DNA of 64,000 bases, from contig NZ_SOBE01000001.1 of assembly GCF_004364285.1 (NCBI RefSeq), positions 62,001-126,000 of the forward strand, in the 5' to 3' direction. Positions 8,933 to 18,290 of this stretch are shown in pieces (position 1 is the stretch's first letter; the number at the start of each line of letters is the position of its first letter). The translations under genes and the position numbers were made by a program. Under the pieces are notes generated by a model, which was not told the DNA's origin, did not search any database, and saw only the letters and a program-made list of their open reading frames with translations. The DNA comes from Frigoribacterium sp. PhB116. Its GTDB lineage: Bacteria > Actinomycetota > Actinomycetes > Actinomycetales > Microbacteriaceae.

Positions 8933-9934
8933 GTGGCCAGACCGAACGACAAGACGCGGCGCCGCCTGCTCGGGGGAGTCGGCGTCGCCGTCACCGCCGT
9001 GCTCGTCGGCTTCGCCGCCGTGGACGCCGGGGACGGCACCGCGGGAGCCGATCCGAGAGCCAAGCTGACGGTGATGGCCCCGGCCGCGCCCGGCGGTGGC
9101 TGGGACCTCGCGGCCCGCGAGGCGCAGCAGGCGCTGCGGGCCGCCTCCATCGTGAACAACGTCCAGGTGGTCAACGTGCCCGGCGCGGGCGGCACCATCG
9201 GCCTGACCCAGTTCGCCGACTTCGACCCCGACCCGACGACCCTGATGATGACCGGCACGGTCATGGAGGGCGCGATCACCGTGCAGGGCTCGAGCGTGAA
9301 TCTCGAGGACACGACGCCGATCGCCAAGCTCGCCGAGGACTACGAGGTCTTCATCGTCCCCGAGGACTCGCCCTACGAGACCATCGACGACTTCGTCGAG
9401 GCCTGGCAGGAGGCGCCCTCCAGCCACGCGATCGGCGGCGGCGGGCTGGGCGGCACCGACCACCTCCTCGCGGGGCTGTTCGCCCGCGAGGTCGGCGTCG
9501 ACCCCGGCGAGATCAACTACGTGTCGTACCCGGGCGGCGGCGAGGTGCTCACCGCACTGCTGTCGGGCACGGTCGAGATCGGCGTCAGCGGCTACAACGA
9601 GTTCAGCGACCAGATCGAGGCCGGCAACCTGCGCGCCCTCGCCCTCTCGGCCGAGGAGCCCGTCGACGAGATCGACGCCCCCACCTTCATCGAGCAGGGC
9701 ATCGACATCAACTTGCCCAACTGGCGCGGCATCGTCGCCCCGGCGGGGATCACGACCGCCGAGCGGGACGAGCTCGTCGCGATAATCGACGAGATGGTCG
9801 CGTCCGACGAGTGGCAGGACACCCTGCGCCGCAACTCGTGGGAGCCGGCGGTGGTGACCGGCGACGACTTCGTCGAGTTCATCGCCGAGGACCAGGCCCG
9901 TGTCGACGCGATCATCGAGGAGCTGGGCCTGTGA
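8933..9934 (+). CDS. tctC: Tripartite tricarboxylate transporter substrate-binding protein (TctC)
   Basis: 333 aa. The GTG at 8933 is chosen because AAGGGAG lies 5 nt upstream. An Arg-rich N-terminus (RRRLLGG) precedes a hydrophobic signal segment (about 10-30); a Tat-like RR motif is possible. The mature part has the TctC/Bug pattern: [24 protein letters not shown], a Gly-rich [11 protein letters not shown] segment, and [14 protein letters not shown]. It binds a carboxylate outside the membrane and passes it to TctAB. The stop overlaps the next GTG by 4 nt. Confidence 0.88.
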   Translation: MARPNDKTRRRLLGGVGVAVTAVLVGFAAVDAGDGTAGADPRAKLTVMAPAAPGGGWDLAAREAQQALRAASIVNNVQVVNVPGAGGTIGLTQFADFDPDPTTLMMTGTVMEGAITVQGSSVNLEDTTPIAKLAEDYEVFIVPEDSPYETIDDFVEAWQEAPSSHAIGGGGLGGTDHLLAGLFAREVGVDPGEINYVSYPGGGEVLTALLSGTVEIGVSGYNEFSDQIEAGNLRALALSAEEPVDEIDAPTFIEQGIDINLPNWRGIVAPAGITTAERDELVAIIDEMVASDEWQDTLRRNSWEPAVVTGDDFVEFIAEDQARVDAIIEELGL

Positions 9935-10530
9935 GCGGCGTCATCCGGACCGTCTCGGTCACCCGTCGCGCCGTGGTCGTCGCCGACGGCTTCTGGCGCC
10001 GCCGCACCGGGCTGATCGTCCCGGCGCTGATGCTCGTCATCGGGCTCGGCCTCGTGGTCGGCACGGTGACGATGGAGGTGCCCGCCAACACGGCCTCGCC
10101 CGGCCCGCAGGTCTTCCCCTCGCTGATCGCCGCGCTGGTGATCGTGCTCGCCGTGCTGCTCGCGATCGACGTGCTGCGCAAGCCCGAGTCGGAGAGCGTC
10201 GAGGTCGCGCAGCCCGCGGCCCCCGGCCAGCCCGACGACGACCTCGTGCTCGACGAGGAGGGGGAGCCGCAGGCGCTCCGCCCGACGAGCAACCACCGTG
10301 CGCTGCTCGGCGCGCTGCTGACCGTCGTCGTGTTCATCGCGGCGCTCACCCCGCTCGGCTGGCTGCTCTCGGGCGCCCTGCTGTTCTGGGGCGTCGCCCG
10401 GGCGCTGGGCAGCCAGCGACCGCTGTTCGACATCCCCCTGTCGCTCGCGATCTCCTCGATCGTGCAGCTCGCCTTCTCGGCCGGCCTCGGCCTCAACCTG
10501 CCTCCGGGCGTCCTGGGAGGGATCCTCTGA
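9931..10530 (+). CDS. tctB: Tripartite tricarboxylate transporter small permease (TctB)
   Basis: 199 aa, starting at a GTG that overlaps the tctC stop (GTGA). Four hydrophobic segments with a charged acidic loop (about 85-115) between the first and second pair match the TctB layout; the ASPGPQVFPSLIA stretch after the first helix is characteristic. Its TGA shares one base with the tctA ATG. It forms the membrane part of the transporter with TctA. Confidence 0.82.
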   Translation: MSGVIRTVSVTRRAVVVADGFWRRRTGLIVPALMLVIGLGLVVGTVTMEVPANTASPGPQVFPSLIAALVIVLAVLLAIDVLRKPESESVEVAQPAAPGQPDDDLVLDEEGEPQALRPTSNHRALLGALLTVVVFIAALTPLGWLLSGALLFWGVARALGSQRPLFDIPLSLAISSIVQLAFSAGLGLNLPPGVLGGIL

Positions 10531-12083
10531 TGGAGTCGCTCGCGAACCTCGGCGACGGCTTCGCCACCGTCCTCACGCCGATCAACATGCTCTGGGTGCT
10601 CATCGGTGCCCTGCTCGGGACCGCGGTGGGCGTGCTGCCCGGCCTCGGCTCCGCGATGGCCGTCGCGCTCCTCCTGCCGGTCACCTTCTCGCTCGACCCG
10701 ATCGGCGCCTTCATCATGTTCGCCGGGGTGCTCTTCGGCGGCCTGTTCGGCGACTCGATCTCGGGCATCCTGATGAACACTCCGGGCAACAGCACGGCCA
10801 TCGCCGGCACGATCGAGGGCCACAAGATGGCCACGAGCGGCCGGGCCGCGCAGGCGCTCGCCACGTCGGCGATCGGCGCGTTCATCGGCGGCATCGTCGC
10901 GTCGATCCTCGTGGTGTTCTTCGCTCCGCGGCTCGCCGAGCTGGCCACGCTGTTCGGGCCGGCCGAGTACCTCGCGCTGGCGGTGTTCGCCTTCGTGGCG
11001 ATCTCGGCGGTCGTGACCGAGTCGGTCGTCCGGGGCCTCGGCGCCCTCGCGATCGGCCTCGCGATCTCGGTGGTCGGCATCGACGGCATCTCGGGCGCCT
11101 CGCGCTTCACCGCCGGCGTGCCCGAGCTCTTCGACGGCATCGACATCGTCGTGATCACGGTCGGCCTGCTCGCCCTCGGCGAGGTGTTCAGCGTCGCCGC
11201 TCGCCGCGGCTCGCGCGACGAGACGCAGCTGCTGCGCTCGACCGGTCGCCTCTGGCTGTCGCGGCGCGAGCTGCGGCTCGCCGCACCCGCGTGGCTGCGC
11301 GGCACGGCGATCGGCATCCCGTTCGGCATCATCCCGGTCGGCGGCGCCGAGGTGCCGACGTTCCTCGCCTACGGCACGGAGAAGAGGCTCGACTCCCGAC
11401 GGAAGTCGCCCATGTTCGGTCGGGGCGCCATCCAGGGCGTCGCCGGGCCAGAGGCGGCAGGCAACGCCACCGCCGGCACCGCGATGGGCGCGCTGCTGGC
11501 GCTCGGCCTTCCCACGTCGGCCACCGCGGCGATCCTGCTGGCCGCGTTCCGCCAGTACGGCCTGCAGCCGGGGCCGCTGCTCTTCGACCGCGCGCCGGAC
11601 CTCGTCTGGGCCCTGCTCGCGAGCTTCTTCGTCGGCATGGTCGTGCTGCTCATCCTGAACCTGCCGTTCGCGCCGCTCTGGGCGAAGCTGTTGAAGGTGC
11701 CGCGCCACTACCTCTACGCGGGCATCACCGTCTTCGCGATGCTCGGCGTCTACGCGACGAGCAGCAAGATCCTCGACCTGGCGCTCGTCACCGTGATCGG
11801 GCTGATCGGGTTCCTCATGCGACGCTACGGGCTGCCCGTCGCGCCGATGCTGATCGCGATCATCCTCGGCCCGCTCGCCGAGACGGAGTTCCGCCGGGCG
11901 CTGCTCGTGAGCGAGGGCGACCCGTCGATCCTCGTGTCGAGCGGGATCACCGTGACGCTGTACGCCGTGCTGGTGATCGCCGTCGCGGGGGCCGCGTTCA
12001 CGAAGATCCGTGCGCGTCGCCGGGCGGCGCGCGGCCTCGCCGGCGGCGGCGGCGAGCTCGCTCGAGAGAAGGAGAACGCGTGA
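10530..12083 (+). CDS. tctA: Tripartite tricarboxylate transporter large permease (TctA)
   Basis: 517 aa, about 11-12 membrane helices. Conserved TctA motifs are clear: [17 protein letters not shown] near residue 35, [15 protein letters not shown], and a second related block [14 protein letters not shown] with [12 protein letters not shown]. The start overlaps tctB by 1 nt and the stop overlaps the CoA-transferase GTG by 4 nt. It carries the citrate-like substrate across the membrane using an ion gradient (family knowledge). Confidence 0.92.
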   Translation: MESLANLGDGFATVLTPINMLWVLIGALLGTAVGVLPGLGSAMAVALLLPVTFSLDPIGAFIMFAGVLFGGLFGDSISGILMNTPGNSTAIAGTIEGHKMATSGRAAQALATSAIGAFIGGIVASILVVFFAPRLAELATLFGPAEYLALAVFAFVAISAVVTESVVRGLGALAIGLAISVVGIDGISGASRFTAGVPELFDGIDIVVITVGLLALGEVFSVAARRGSRDETQLLRSTGRLWLSRRELRLAAPAWLRGTAIGIPFGIIPVGGAEVPTFLAYGTEKRLDSRRKSPMFGRGAIQGVAGPEAAGNATAGTAMGALLALGLPTSATAAILLAAFRQYGLQPGPLLFDRAPDLVWALLASFFVGMVVLLILNLPFAPLWAKLLKVPRHYLYAGITVFAMLGVYATSSKILDLALVTVIGLIGFLMRRYGLPVAPMLIAIILGPLAETEFRRALLVSEGDPSILVSSGITVTLYAVLVIAVAGAAFTKIRARRRAARGLAGGGGELAREKENA

Positions 12084-13345
12084 CCGACGCCCCACCCGCA
12101 GGAGCCGGTGCCGCGGCGGGGGCTGGCTCGTCTGCCGGCCCTCGCCCGCTCGAGGGGATCCGCGTCCTCGACATGACGAACGTGCTCGCCGGGCCGTACG
12201 CGGCCTACCAGCTGGCGCTGCTCGGAGCCGACGTGATCAAGGTGGAGACGCCGAGGGGCGGCGACCTGGCCCGCCAGCTCGGCGCGTCTGCGGAGCTGAA
12301 CGGGCGCCTCCTCGGCATCTCGTTCCTGGCGCAGAACGCCCAGAAGCGCTCGCTGACGGTCGACCTCAAGACCGAGGGAGGCGCGGAGGTGCTCCGAAGG
12401 GCGGTCGCGGAGTCGGACGTGCTGCTCGAGAACTTCCGGCCCGGGGTGCTCGAGCGGCTCGGCTTCGGCTGGGACGCGCTCCGCGCGATCAACCCGCGGC
12501 TCGTTTACGCCGCGATCTCGGGCTTCGGGCAGACCGGACCGCTGCGCTCGAAGCCGGCCTACGACCAGATCATCCAGGGCAGCTCGGGGATGATGAGCGT
12601 CACCGGGACCCCCGAGACCGCGCCGCTGCGGGCCGGCTACCCGATCGCGGACACCCTCGGCGGGCTCGCCGCCGCCTTCGCCATCTCGTCGGCCCTGCTC
12701 GGGCGGGAACGGACCGGGGTCGGCTCGGTCATCGACGTGTCCATGCTCGAGACGGCCGCGACCGCGATGGGCTGGGTCGTCTCGAACCACCTCGTCGCGG
12801 GCACCGAGCCGCGTCCGCTCGGCAACGACAACAGCACGGCCGCTCCCTCGGGCACCTTCGCGACGGGCGACGGCGCCCTCAACATCGCCGCCAACAAGCA
12901 GGAGCAGTTCGAGCTGCTCTGCGGCGTCGTCGGCCGCCCCGACCTCGTCGCCGACCCGCGGTTCGCCGAGCGGGAGGCGCGCAAGACGCACCGAGCGGCG
13001 CTCACCGCCGAGCTCGAGGCGGCTCTCGCCTCGCGGTCCGCTCTCTCGTGGGAGGAAGCGCTGAGCGACGCGGGCGTGCCGGCCGCCGCCGTCCTCACGG
13101 TCGCCGAGATGCTCGACAGCCCGCAGGTGCGTGACCGGGAGCTGGTGCACTCGCTGCCGTTCCCCGGGGGAGCCGTCGGCGATGACCCGCTGCGCGTCAT
13201 GGGGCACGGGATCCGCATCGACGGGGTGCCGGGCAGGCCCACCGTGTCGCCGCCCCTGCTCGGGGAGCACACGGACGAGGTGCTGGCCGAGCTCGGGTAC
13301 GGAGCCGCCGAGATCCGGGCGCTGCACGAGGAAGGTGCGGTGTGA
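12080..13345 (+). CDS. Class III CoA-transferase (CaiB/BaiF family)
   Basis: 421 aa, GTG start overlapping tctA with GGAG upstream. The family hallmarks are present: LEGIRVLDMTNVLAGPYA, LGADVIKVETPRGGD, a LLENFRPGVLERLG block, and the catalytic aspartate in PAYDQIIQG. It moves CoA between a donor acyl-CoA and a free acid. In this operon it could activate the imported di- or tricarboxylate before cleavage by the lyase encoded next (GTGA overlap). The acid itself cannot be named from sequence. Confidence 0.88.
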   Translation: MTDAPPAGAGAAAGAGSSAGPRPLEGIRVLDMTNVLAGPYAAYQLALLGADVIKVETPRGGDLARQLGASAELNGRLLGISFLAQNAQKRSLTVDLKTEGGAEVLRRAVAESDVLLENFRPGVLERLGFGWDALRAINPRLVYAAISGFGQTGPLRSKPAYDQIIQGSSGMMSVTGTPETAPLRAGYPIADTLGGLAAAFAISSALLGRERTGVGSVIDVSMLETAATAMGWVVSNHLVAGTEPRPLGNDNSTAAPSGTFATGDGALNIAANKQEQFELLCGVVGRPDLVADPRFAEREARKTHRAALTAELEAALASRSALSWEEALSDAGVPAAAVLTVAEMLDSPQVRDRELVHSLPFPGGAVGDDPLRVMGHGIRIDGVPGRPTVSPPLLGEHTDEVLAELGYGAAEIRALHEEGAV

Positions 13346-14343
13346 GCGCGTCGGGTGCGGGTGCTACCGCGGCTGGTGCTGGTGCTGGTGCTGGTGCTGG
13401 TGCTGGTGCGGGTGCGGGTGCCGGTGCCGGTGCTGGTTCGCTCGAGGAGCAGCTCGCCGCGTCCCGGGCCGAGAACGCCCGGCTCGAGGCGCGGCTGGCC
13501 TCGACGACGGCGTGGTGGTCGACCGCGATCACGAAGATCGAGCCCGGGGTCATCGAGCTGCGCGGCTACCCCGTGCAGCAGCTGATCGGGAACGTCGACT
13601 TCATCAGCACGGTGTGGCTGATGACGCGCGGCGAGCTGCCCTCCCCGCAGCAGGCCGCCCTGCTCGAGGCCGCCCTCGTGGCGAGCGTCGACCACGGACC
13701 GCAGGCACCGTCGATCGCGAGCGCGCGCATGGCGGCGACCTCGGGCGTCGGCCTCAACTCGGCCATCGCGAACGGGGTCAACGTGCTGGGCGACACCCAC
13801 GGAGGCGCGGGCCAGCAGTGCGTCGCGCTGCTGAACGAGATGGTCGCGGCACACGAGGGTTCCAGTGCGGGCGAGGGCTCGCGCGCTGACGGGATCGGCG
13901 GGGCAGGCGGGCTGGGTGGCGGGCGTCCTCTGGACGAGCTCGCCGCCTCCCTCGTGGCCTCGTACAGGGCGCGCGGCGCTTTCGTGCCGGGCTTCGGCCA
14001 CCGGTGGCACCCGCGTGATCCCCGTCGGGACCCGTTGCTGACGCTCGTCGAGCGGGCACGCGACGACGGCGTCGTGGCGGGCAAGCACCTCGCCGCTGCC
14101 CTGGCGATCGAGGACGAGCTGGCGGCCAAGGACGTCCCGATGAACATCGACGGGGTCTCGGCCGTCGTCTACGGCGAGCTCGGCATCGAGCCGGAGCTCG
14201 CGCGCGGCCTCTTCGTGCTGTCGCGATCGGTCGGCATCCTCGCGCACGCCTGGGAGGAGTCGCAGTCCGGCCAGCGCATCAAGGGCCCGCTGCCGAAGGG
14301 CTTCCTCGCCGACTACACGGGCCCGCCCACCCGCGCCCTCTGA
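13342..14343 (+). CDS. Citryl-CoA lyase / citrate synthase-like protein
   Basis: 333 aa. The N-terminus (about 8-32) is an (Ala-Gly)n tract encoded by a hexanucleotide repeat, then a short coiled coil. The rest is citrate synthase superfamily: TKIEPGVIELRGY, GDTHGGAGQQ (first catalytic His), PGFGHRWHPRDPR (second His and Arg) and MNIDGVSA (Asp). At about 300 residues without the large citrate synthase domain insert, it resembles the citryl-CoA lyase branch that splits citryl-CoA into acetyl-CoA and oxaloacetate. A loop of Gly/Ser (about 175-195) is inserted after the first His. It ends the five-gene operon. Confidence 0.8.
   Translation: MSASGAGATAAGAGAGAGAGAGAGAGAGAGAGSLEEQLAASRAENARLEARLASTTAWWSTAITKIEPGVIELRGYPVQQLIGNVDFISTVWLMTRGELPSPQQAALLEAALVASVDHGPQAPSIASARMAATSGVGLNSAIANGVNVLGDTHGGAGQQCVALLNEMVAAHEGSSAGEGSRADGIGGAGGLGGGRPLDELAASLVASYRARGAFVPGFGHRWHPRDPRRDPLLTLVERARDDGVVAGKHLAAALAIEDELAAKDVPMNIDGVSAVVYGELGIEPELARGLFVLSRSVGILAHAWEESQSGQRIKGPLPKGFLADYTGPPTRAL
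13369..13437 (+). repeat. GGTGCT-type hexanucleotide repeat
   Basis: About 11 tandem GGTGCT/GGTGCG/GGTGCC units encode alternating Ala-Gly at the N-terminus of the lyase. It is a slippage-prone in-frame repeat; length changes would only alter a flexible tail. Confidence 0.85.
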
Positions 14344-14376
14344 CGCCGCTCGTCCCCTCCCTGCCGCGCATCGAGA

Positions 14377-14431
14377 GAGTTGCCCCGAAGTGCTGCTCCG
14401 AGCGGTGTGAGACAGCAATTCGGGGCGACTC
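14377..14431. terminator. Long hairpin after the transporter operon
   Basis: 19-nt arms (14377-14395 and 14413-14431) with two mismatches and a 17-nt loop, 34 nt after the lyase stop codon. It lies between convergent operons, so it probably terminates the five-gene operon. No T-tract. The 383-nt gap 14344-14726 holds this hairpin and the two palindromic repeats below, and no gene I can support. Confidence 0.6.
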
Positions 14432-14533
14432 GTTGAGCGTGTCCGAGCCCGAGCCCGAGCCCGAACCTGCCACGAGGCTCTTGCGTCCGAAGTCGGCGGG
14501 TCGCCGTCGTTGCGGGCAGGTGATTGTCGTGTG

Positions 14534-14599
14534 CGGCGGGTTCCCATCGTCGACAGCGGGTGGGCGCCGACCCGCCGCGGGTGACGGGAACCCGCCGAC
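14534..14599 (+). repeat. 66-bp palindromic repeat, family 1 (copy 1)
   Basis: Perfect outer arms CGGCGGGTTCCC (14534-14545) and GGGAACCCGCCG (14586-14597), and an inner CGGGT/ACCCG stem around GGGCGCCG. Two further copies of the same 66-bp length and layout occur at 20937-21002 and 21049-21114. This copy lies just downstream of jetC. Confidence 0.75.
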
Positions 14600-14640
14600 A
14601 TCCGGAAGTGGCTGTGGGTGCAGACGAGGAGGTGTGCGCT

Positions 14641-14700
14641 GCCGAGTGGTCAGCACGTGTCCCTTGAACTGCAGGGGAGGACCGTTGCTGACCACTCGGC
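14641..14700. repeat. Long inverted repeat, family 2 (copy b)
   Basis: 15-bp perfect outer arms (GCCGAGTGGTCAGCA and its complement) with an imperfect inner stem. It shares GAGTGGTC, GGAGGACCGTT and GACCACTC with the palindrome at 3536-3591. It lies 27 nt from the jetC stop and may also serve as its terminator. Confidence 0.6.
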
Positions 14701-14726
14701 AGCCCGGGCGGGGGAGGCGGCCTGAG

Positions 14727-17700
14727 CTAGCCGAGCAGGGCCGGGTCGAGGCCGTGGCGCTCGACCTCCATCGCCTCGCGGATCGTGAGCGGCCAGATGC
14801 GCGAGAGCTCGGGGCGGGTCGGGTCGCTCGAGATGTAGGCCACGCTCTCGACGTGCTGCTCGAAGGCGGCGACCTTGTCGCGCGGGGCTCCCACGACGAG
14901 CTGGAACCCGAGCGAGCGCAGCGCCGACAGTGCGCGGCCGGTGTACTCCGTGTCGGCCTTGACGAAGCCCTCGTCGAGCACGATCGGCGCGTAGGTCGGC
15001 ACCCGGTCGGTGCCGTCGCCGAGCCGGAACCGCAGGGCGGCGCCGAGCACGAACGCGATCAGCTCCTGGCCCTCGCCGCCCGACTTGCCTGCCACGCCCT
15101 CGTGCACGATCTGGGTGCCGTCGGCCCTGGTCTCGATCGCCCGGAACTGGAAGTGCTCCCGCGCGTCGAGCACCCGGCGGCGCCACGCGTCGCCGACCTT
15201 CGAGCGCTCCTCGAGGTGGGCCAGATCGCGCCGGAGGCGGAGGAACCGTCGCTCGACCTCGGCCGGTTCCCGAGACGGGATGGACGTGCCAGCCGGGCCA
15301 GCGCCTCCTGCGCTCGAGCCCGCGTCAGGCCCGGCACCGCGCACCGACCCGCGCGCGTCGCCCAGGTGCTCGCGCAGGGTGCGCCGGAAATCGGCCAGGT
15401 CGCTGTTCGACACGGGACGCGGCTCGATGTCCAGCGTCGAGCCCTCACGGAACTCGATCGCCCGGAGCGCCTCCGAGATGGGGCGGACGCCGCGCCGGAT
15501 GACGTGGCCGTCCTCCTCGATCTGGACGAGCAGCGCGCGGAGGCTGTCGCCCATGTCGCTGCCGGCCTTCTCGAGCCAGCTCTCCTTCGCGTGCGGCAGG
15601 TCGTCGTCGACGAGCCCGCGGTGGATGGCGAGCACGGCGGGCAAGCTGTCGATCGTCGCGTCGATCCCGGCGTTGCGGTCGAGCTCGAGGTAGCGCGCGA
15701 AGACGAGCTCGAGGGTCAGCTCGTGCTGGCCCCGCTCGCGGTCGTGCGCGTCGATCTGCGACCGCAGCTGGGCGGCGGCGTCGCGGCGCGACCGTTCGAC
15801 GTCGGCCGCCTCGCGCGGCGCCGTGAACGGCAGGGTGCTGAGCAAGGCGCGCTCGTGGTCGTCGAGCGGGTCGGCGCCGTGCAGGGCGTCGCTGAACGCG
15901 TCCTCGATGTCGACCAGGGTCGCGTGGGTCTGCTCGAGCTGGTCGAGGACCTGCTGCACCTCGGCCCCGCGACGGACGGCCTCGAGCCGGGCCTCGTCGT
16001 GCTCGGCGGCGGCGGCCTGCAGCGTCGCGACCTCGGGACGCTCGAGGGCGACCCGCTCGAGCTGGCCGCGCAGGTCGTCGAGCCGGGCGCGGGCCGGGGC
16101 GGCGTCGACGTCCGACCAGCTCGTCTCGACGGCGCGCTCGATCGTCTCGACGACGCGGCGGCGTGCGCCGGCGACGGTCTCGGCTGCGTCCCACTCGGCC
16201 CGGGCAGCGTCGAGCGAGCGGGTCAGCTCGTCGATCTCGTCGCCCAGCTCGGCGACGCGCGCGGCGTTGTCGAGACCGATCCACGAGCGGATCCGCCGGT
16301 CGTCCTTCGTGACGCGACGACCGCCTCCGGTGCGGAGACCCGCCCGGGTCACGGCCCCGCGCGCGCCGGCGGGCAACGGCGCGTCGAGGTCGTCGGCGCC
16401 CTCGACGCAGAGGACGCTGCGCTCGGCGACGAGCTCGTCGTGCAGCCAGCCGCGGAACGGGCTCGCCTGGTCGAGCACGAGCATCGACGGCACCGTGCGG
16501 GCGACCGACTCGAGACGCGGCGTGAGGTCCGGGGTCGCGGGCACGAGCGTGACGCGGCCGCGCATGTCCTCGGCGTCGACGAAACGGCGGACGGCCGCGA
16601 AGTCGTCCGAGTCGACGAGGAGGTGCGTGGCCAGCTCGCCGAGCACCCGCTCGACCGCGGTGCTCCAGTCGCGGTGCTCGGGGGCGACCTCCATCAGCTC
16701 GCCCGCGTAGGGCAGTCGGGAGACGGGGACGCCGGTGCCGTCCGCGATGCGACGGCGACGCTCGACGGCCTCGTCGGGCACGTTGCTGCGGCGGCGCTCG
16801 AACGACTCCTTCTGGCGCTGGCGCTCGCCCACCGCACGACGCGTCTCGGCGATCCGGGCGGCGAGCTCGCCGCGCAGCTCGTCGTGCTCGCGGCGGGCGG
16901 TCTTCTCCTCGGCGGCGAGCGAGGACGCACGACCGCGCAGGGCCTCGAGCTCGTCGGCCGAGGTCGGCACGGCCTCGCCGACGCCCTCGAGCGGCGCGGC
17001 GAAGCGTCGGTGCTGCGCCTCGACGCGGGCGAGCGCGTCCTCGGCCCAGCGCACCTGCTCGCGGAGGGAGTGCGAGGGATCGCCGCCGAGGTCGGCGATC
17101 TGCGCGAGGGCCTGCTCACGGGCACGGAGCGCGACCTCCTCGTCGTCGGCCGCGCGCCTCCTCGTCTCGGTCGCCTCGCGCTTCGCGAGCTGGACGCGGT
17201 CGACCTCGCCGCCCACCCAGTCGCCGACCTTGCCGGCCAGCCAGACGCGCAGACGGCTCGGCTCGGCGCCGGGCTCGTCGCCCTCGGCCAGCAGTCGTCG
17301 CTTGGCCGTCGCGTCGTCGCCCGCGGCCTGCCACTGCTCGGCGAGGGCAGGCACGGGCTCGAGCACCTCGAGCTTCTTGCGGGTCGTCTCGAAGACGTCG
17401 TAGAGCTGCGAGGCCTCGCGGTAGGTGCTGAGCGTCGTCTCCCAGCGGCTCAGGGCCTTGGGCTGCGTCAGCACGAACTGCGTGAAGAGCTCGTCGATCG
17501 AGAAGACGCCCTTCGACGCCTGTGCACGGCGCAGCAGCGTCAACGCCTTGAGCTGCGACTCGTCGCTGCCGCCGATGCCGAGCACGCCGCAGAGCCGGAC
17601 GCGCAGCTCGGGCTGCGAGTAGGTCACGAGGTCGTGCGCGGGGTCGACGAGGCGGCTGAGCGAGCTCTTCGTCAGCGGGGAGGTGCTGGTGGGGTCGCGG

Positions 17701-18290
17701 CGGGCCTCGGTCAGGCGGCTGAGGTCGAAGCGACCGCGGACGAGCAGGTAGACGGTCGACTGGGTGACCTCGTCCTGGCTGGACGTCTCGGGACCGATCC
17801 AGGCGAGGCGGACGGCGGTGAGGGTCTCGCCGAGCTCGGTGCTCCAGGTGATGGCCGAGCCGCTCGCGAACGCCTCCCCGAGCGGACGGAGGAACCGCGT
17901 CGTCGTCTGGTCGGAGGCCGCGTCGCGCACCTCGTCGGTCTTGCCGCGGGCGTAGCTGTAGACGGTGCGCTCGGAGCGCTGGCGGGAGTCGTCGCGGGCC
18001 GCGCGGTTGAACTCCTGCGGGTTCGGCATGATGACGGCGCTCATCGCGTCGAGCACGGTCGACTTGCCGCGGCCGGTCGGGCCGAGGATCGCGATGCCGC
18101 CGCGCCCGACCGGCATCCGGTGCAGGCCCGCGTAGCTGCCCCAGTTGAGCAGCTGCACGAGCTCGATGCGGTACTGGCCGGAGTGGAACATGCCGAGGTC
18201 GGGGGCGTCGTCCGGGGCGACGTCGACGTCGAGCGCGGGGGTCTCGGTTGCGGTGTCGGTCGTCTCGTCGGCGGGGGAGGCGGGGGTCAT
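14727..18290 (-). CDS. jetC: JetC/MksB-like SMC ATPase
   Basis: 1187 aa. The N-terminal ATPase half has QLLNWGSYAG and the Walker A motif GPTGRGKST (70-78). Long charged segments follow (about 320-520 and 690-1000, coiled-coil-like) around a hinge-like region. The C-terminal half has the signature GKSGGEGQE and Walker B PIVLDEGF. This is the MukB-like subunit of Wadjet (JetC) or MksB. With JetA and JetB it forms an SMC motor that extrudes DNA loops; in Wadjet it delivers circular plasmids to the JetD nuclease. The ATG overlaps the jetB stop (ATGA). No jetD gene follows. Confidence 0.88.
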   Translation of the reverse strand: MTPASPADETTDTATETPALDVDVAPDDAPDLGMFHSGQYRIELVQLLNWGSYAGLHRMPVGRGGIAILGPTGRGKSTVLDAMSAVIMPNPQEFNRAARDDSRQRSERTVYSYARGKTDEVRDAASDQTTTRFLRPLGEAFASGSAITWSTELGETLTAVRLAWIGPETSSQDEVTQSTVYLLVRGRFDLSRLTEARRDPTSTSPLTKSSLSRLVDPAHDLVTYSQPELRVRLCGVLGIGGSDESQLKALTLLRRAQASKGVFSIDELFTQFVLTQPKALSRWETTLSTYREASQLYDVFETTRKKLEVLEPVPALAEQWQAAGDDATAKRRLLAEGDEPGAEPSRLRVWLAGKVGDWVGGEVDRVQLAKREATETRRRAADDEEVALRAREQALAQIADLGGDPSHSLREQVRWAEDALARVEAQHRRFAAPLEGVGEAVPTSADELEALRGRASSLAAEEKTARREHDELRGELAARIAETRRAVGERQRQKESFERRRSNVPDEAVERRRRIADGTGVPVSRLPYAGELMEVAPEHRDWSTAVERVLGELATHLLVDSDDFAAVRRFVDAEDMRGRVTLVPATPDLTPRLESVARTVPSMLVLDQASPFRGWLHDELVAERSVLCVEGADDLDAPLPAGARGAVTRAGLRTGGGRRVTKDDRRIRSWIGLDNAARVAELGDEIDELTRSLDAARAEWDAAETVAGARRRVVETIERAVETSWSDVDAAPARARLDDLRGQLERVALERPEVATLQAAAAEHDEARLEAVRRGAEVQQVLDQLEQTHATLVDIEDAFSDALHGADPLDDHERALLSTLPFTAPREAADVERSRRDAAAQLRSQIDAHDRERGQHELTLELVFARYLELDRNAGIDATIDSLPAVLAIHRGLVDDDLPHAKESWLEKAGSDMGDSLRALLVQIEEDGHVIRRGVRPISEALRAIEFREGSTLDIEPRPVSNSDLADFRRTLREHLGDARGSVRGAGPDAGSSAGGAGPAGTSIPSREPAEVERRFLRLRRDLAHLEERSKVGDAWRRRVLDAREHFQFRAIETRADGTQIVHEGVAGKSGGEGQELIAFVLGAALRFRLGDGTDRVPTYAPIVLDEGFVKADTEYTGRALSALRSLGFQLVVGAPRDKVAAFEQHVESVAYISSDPTRPELSRIWPLTIREAMEVERHGLDPALLG

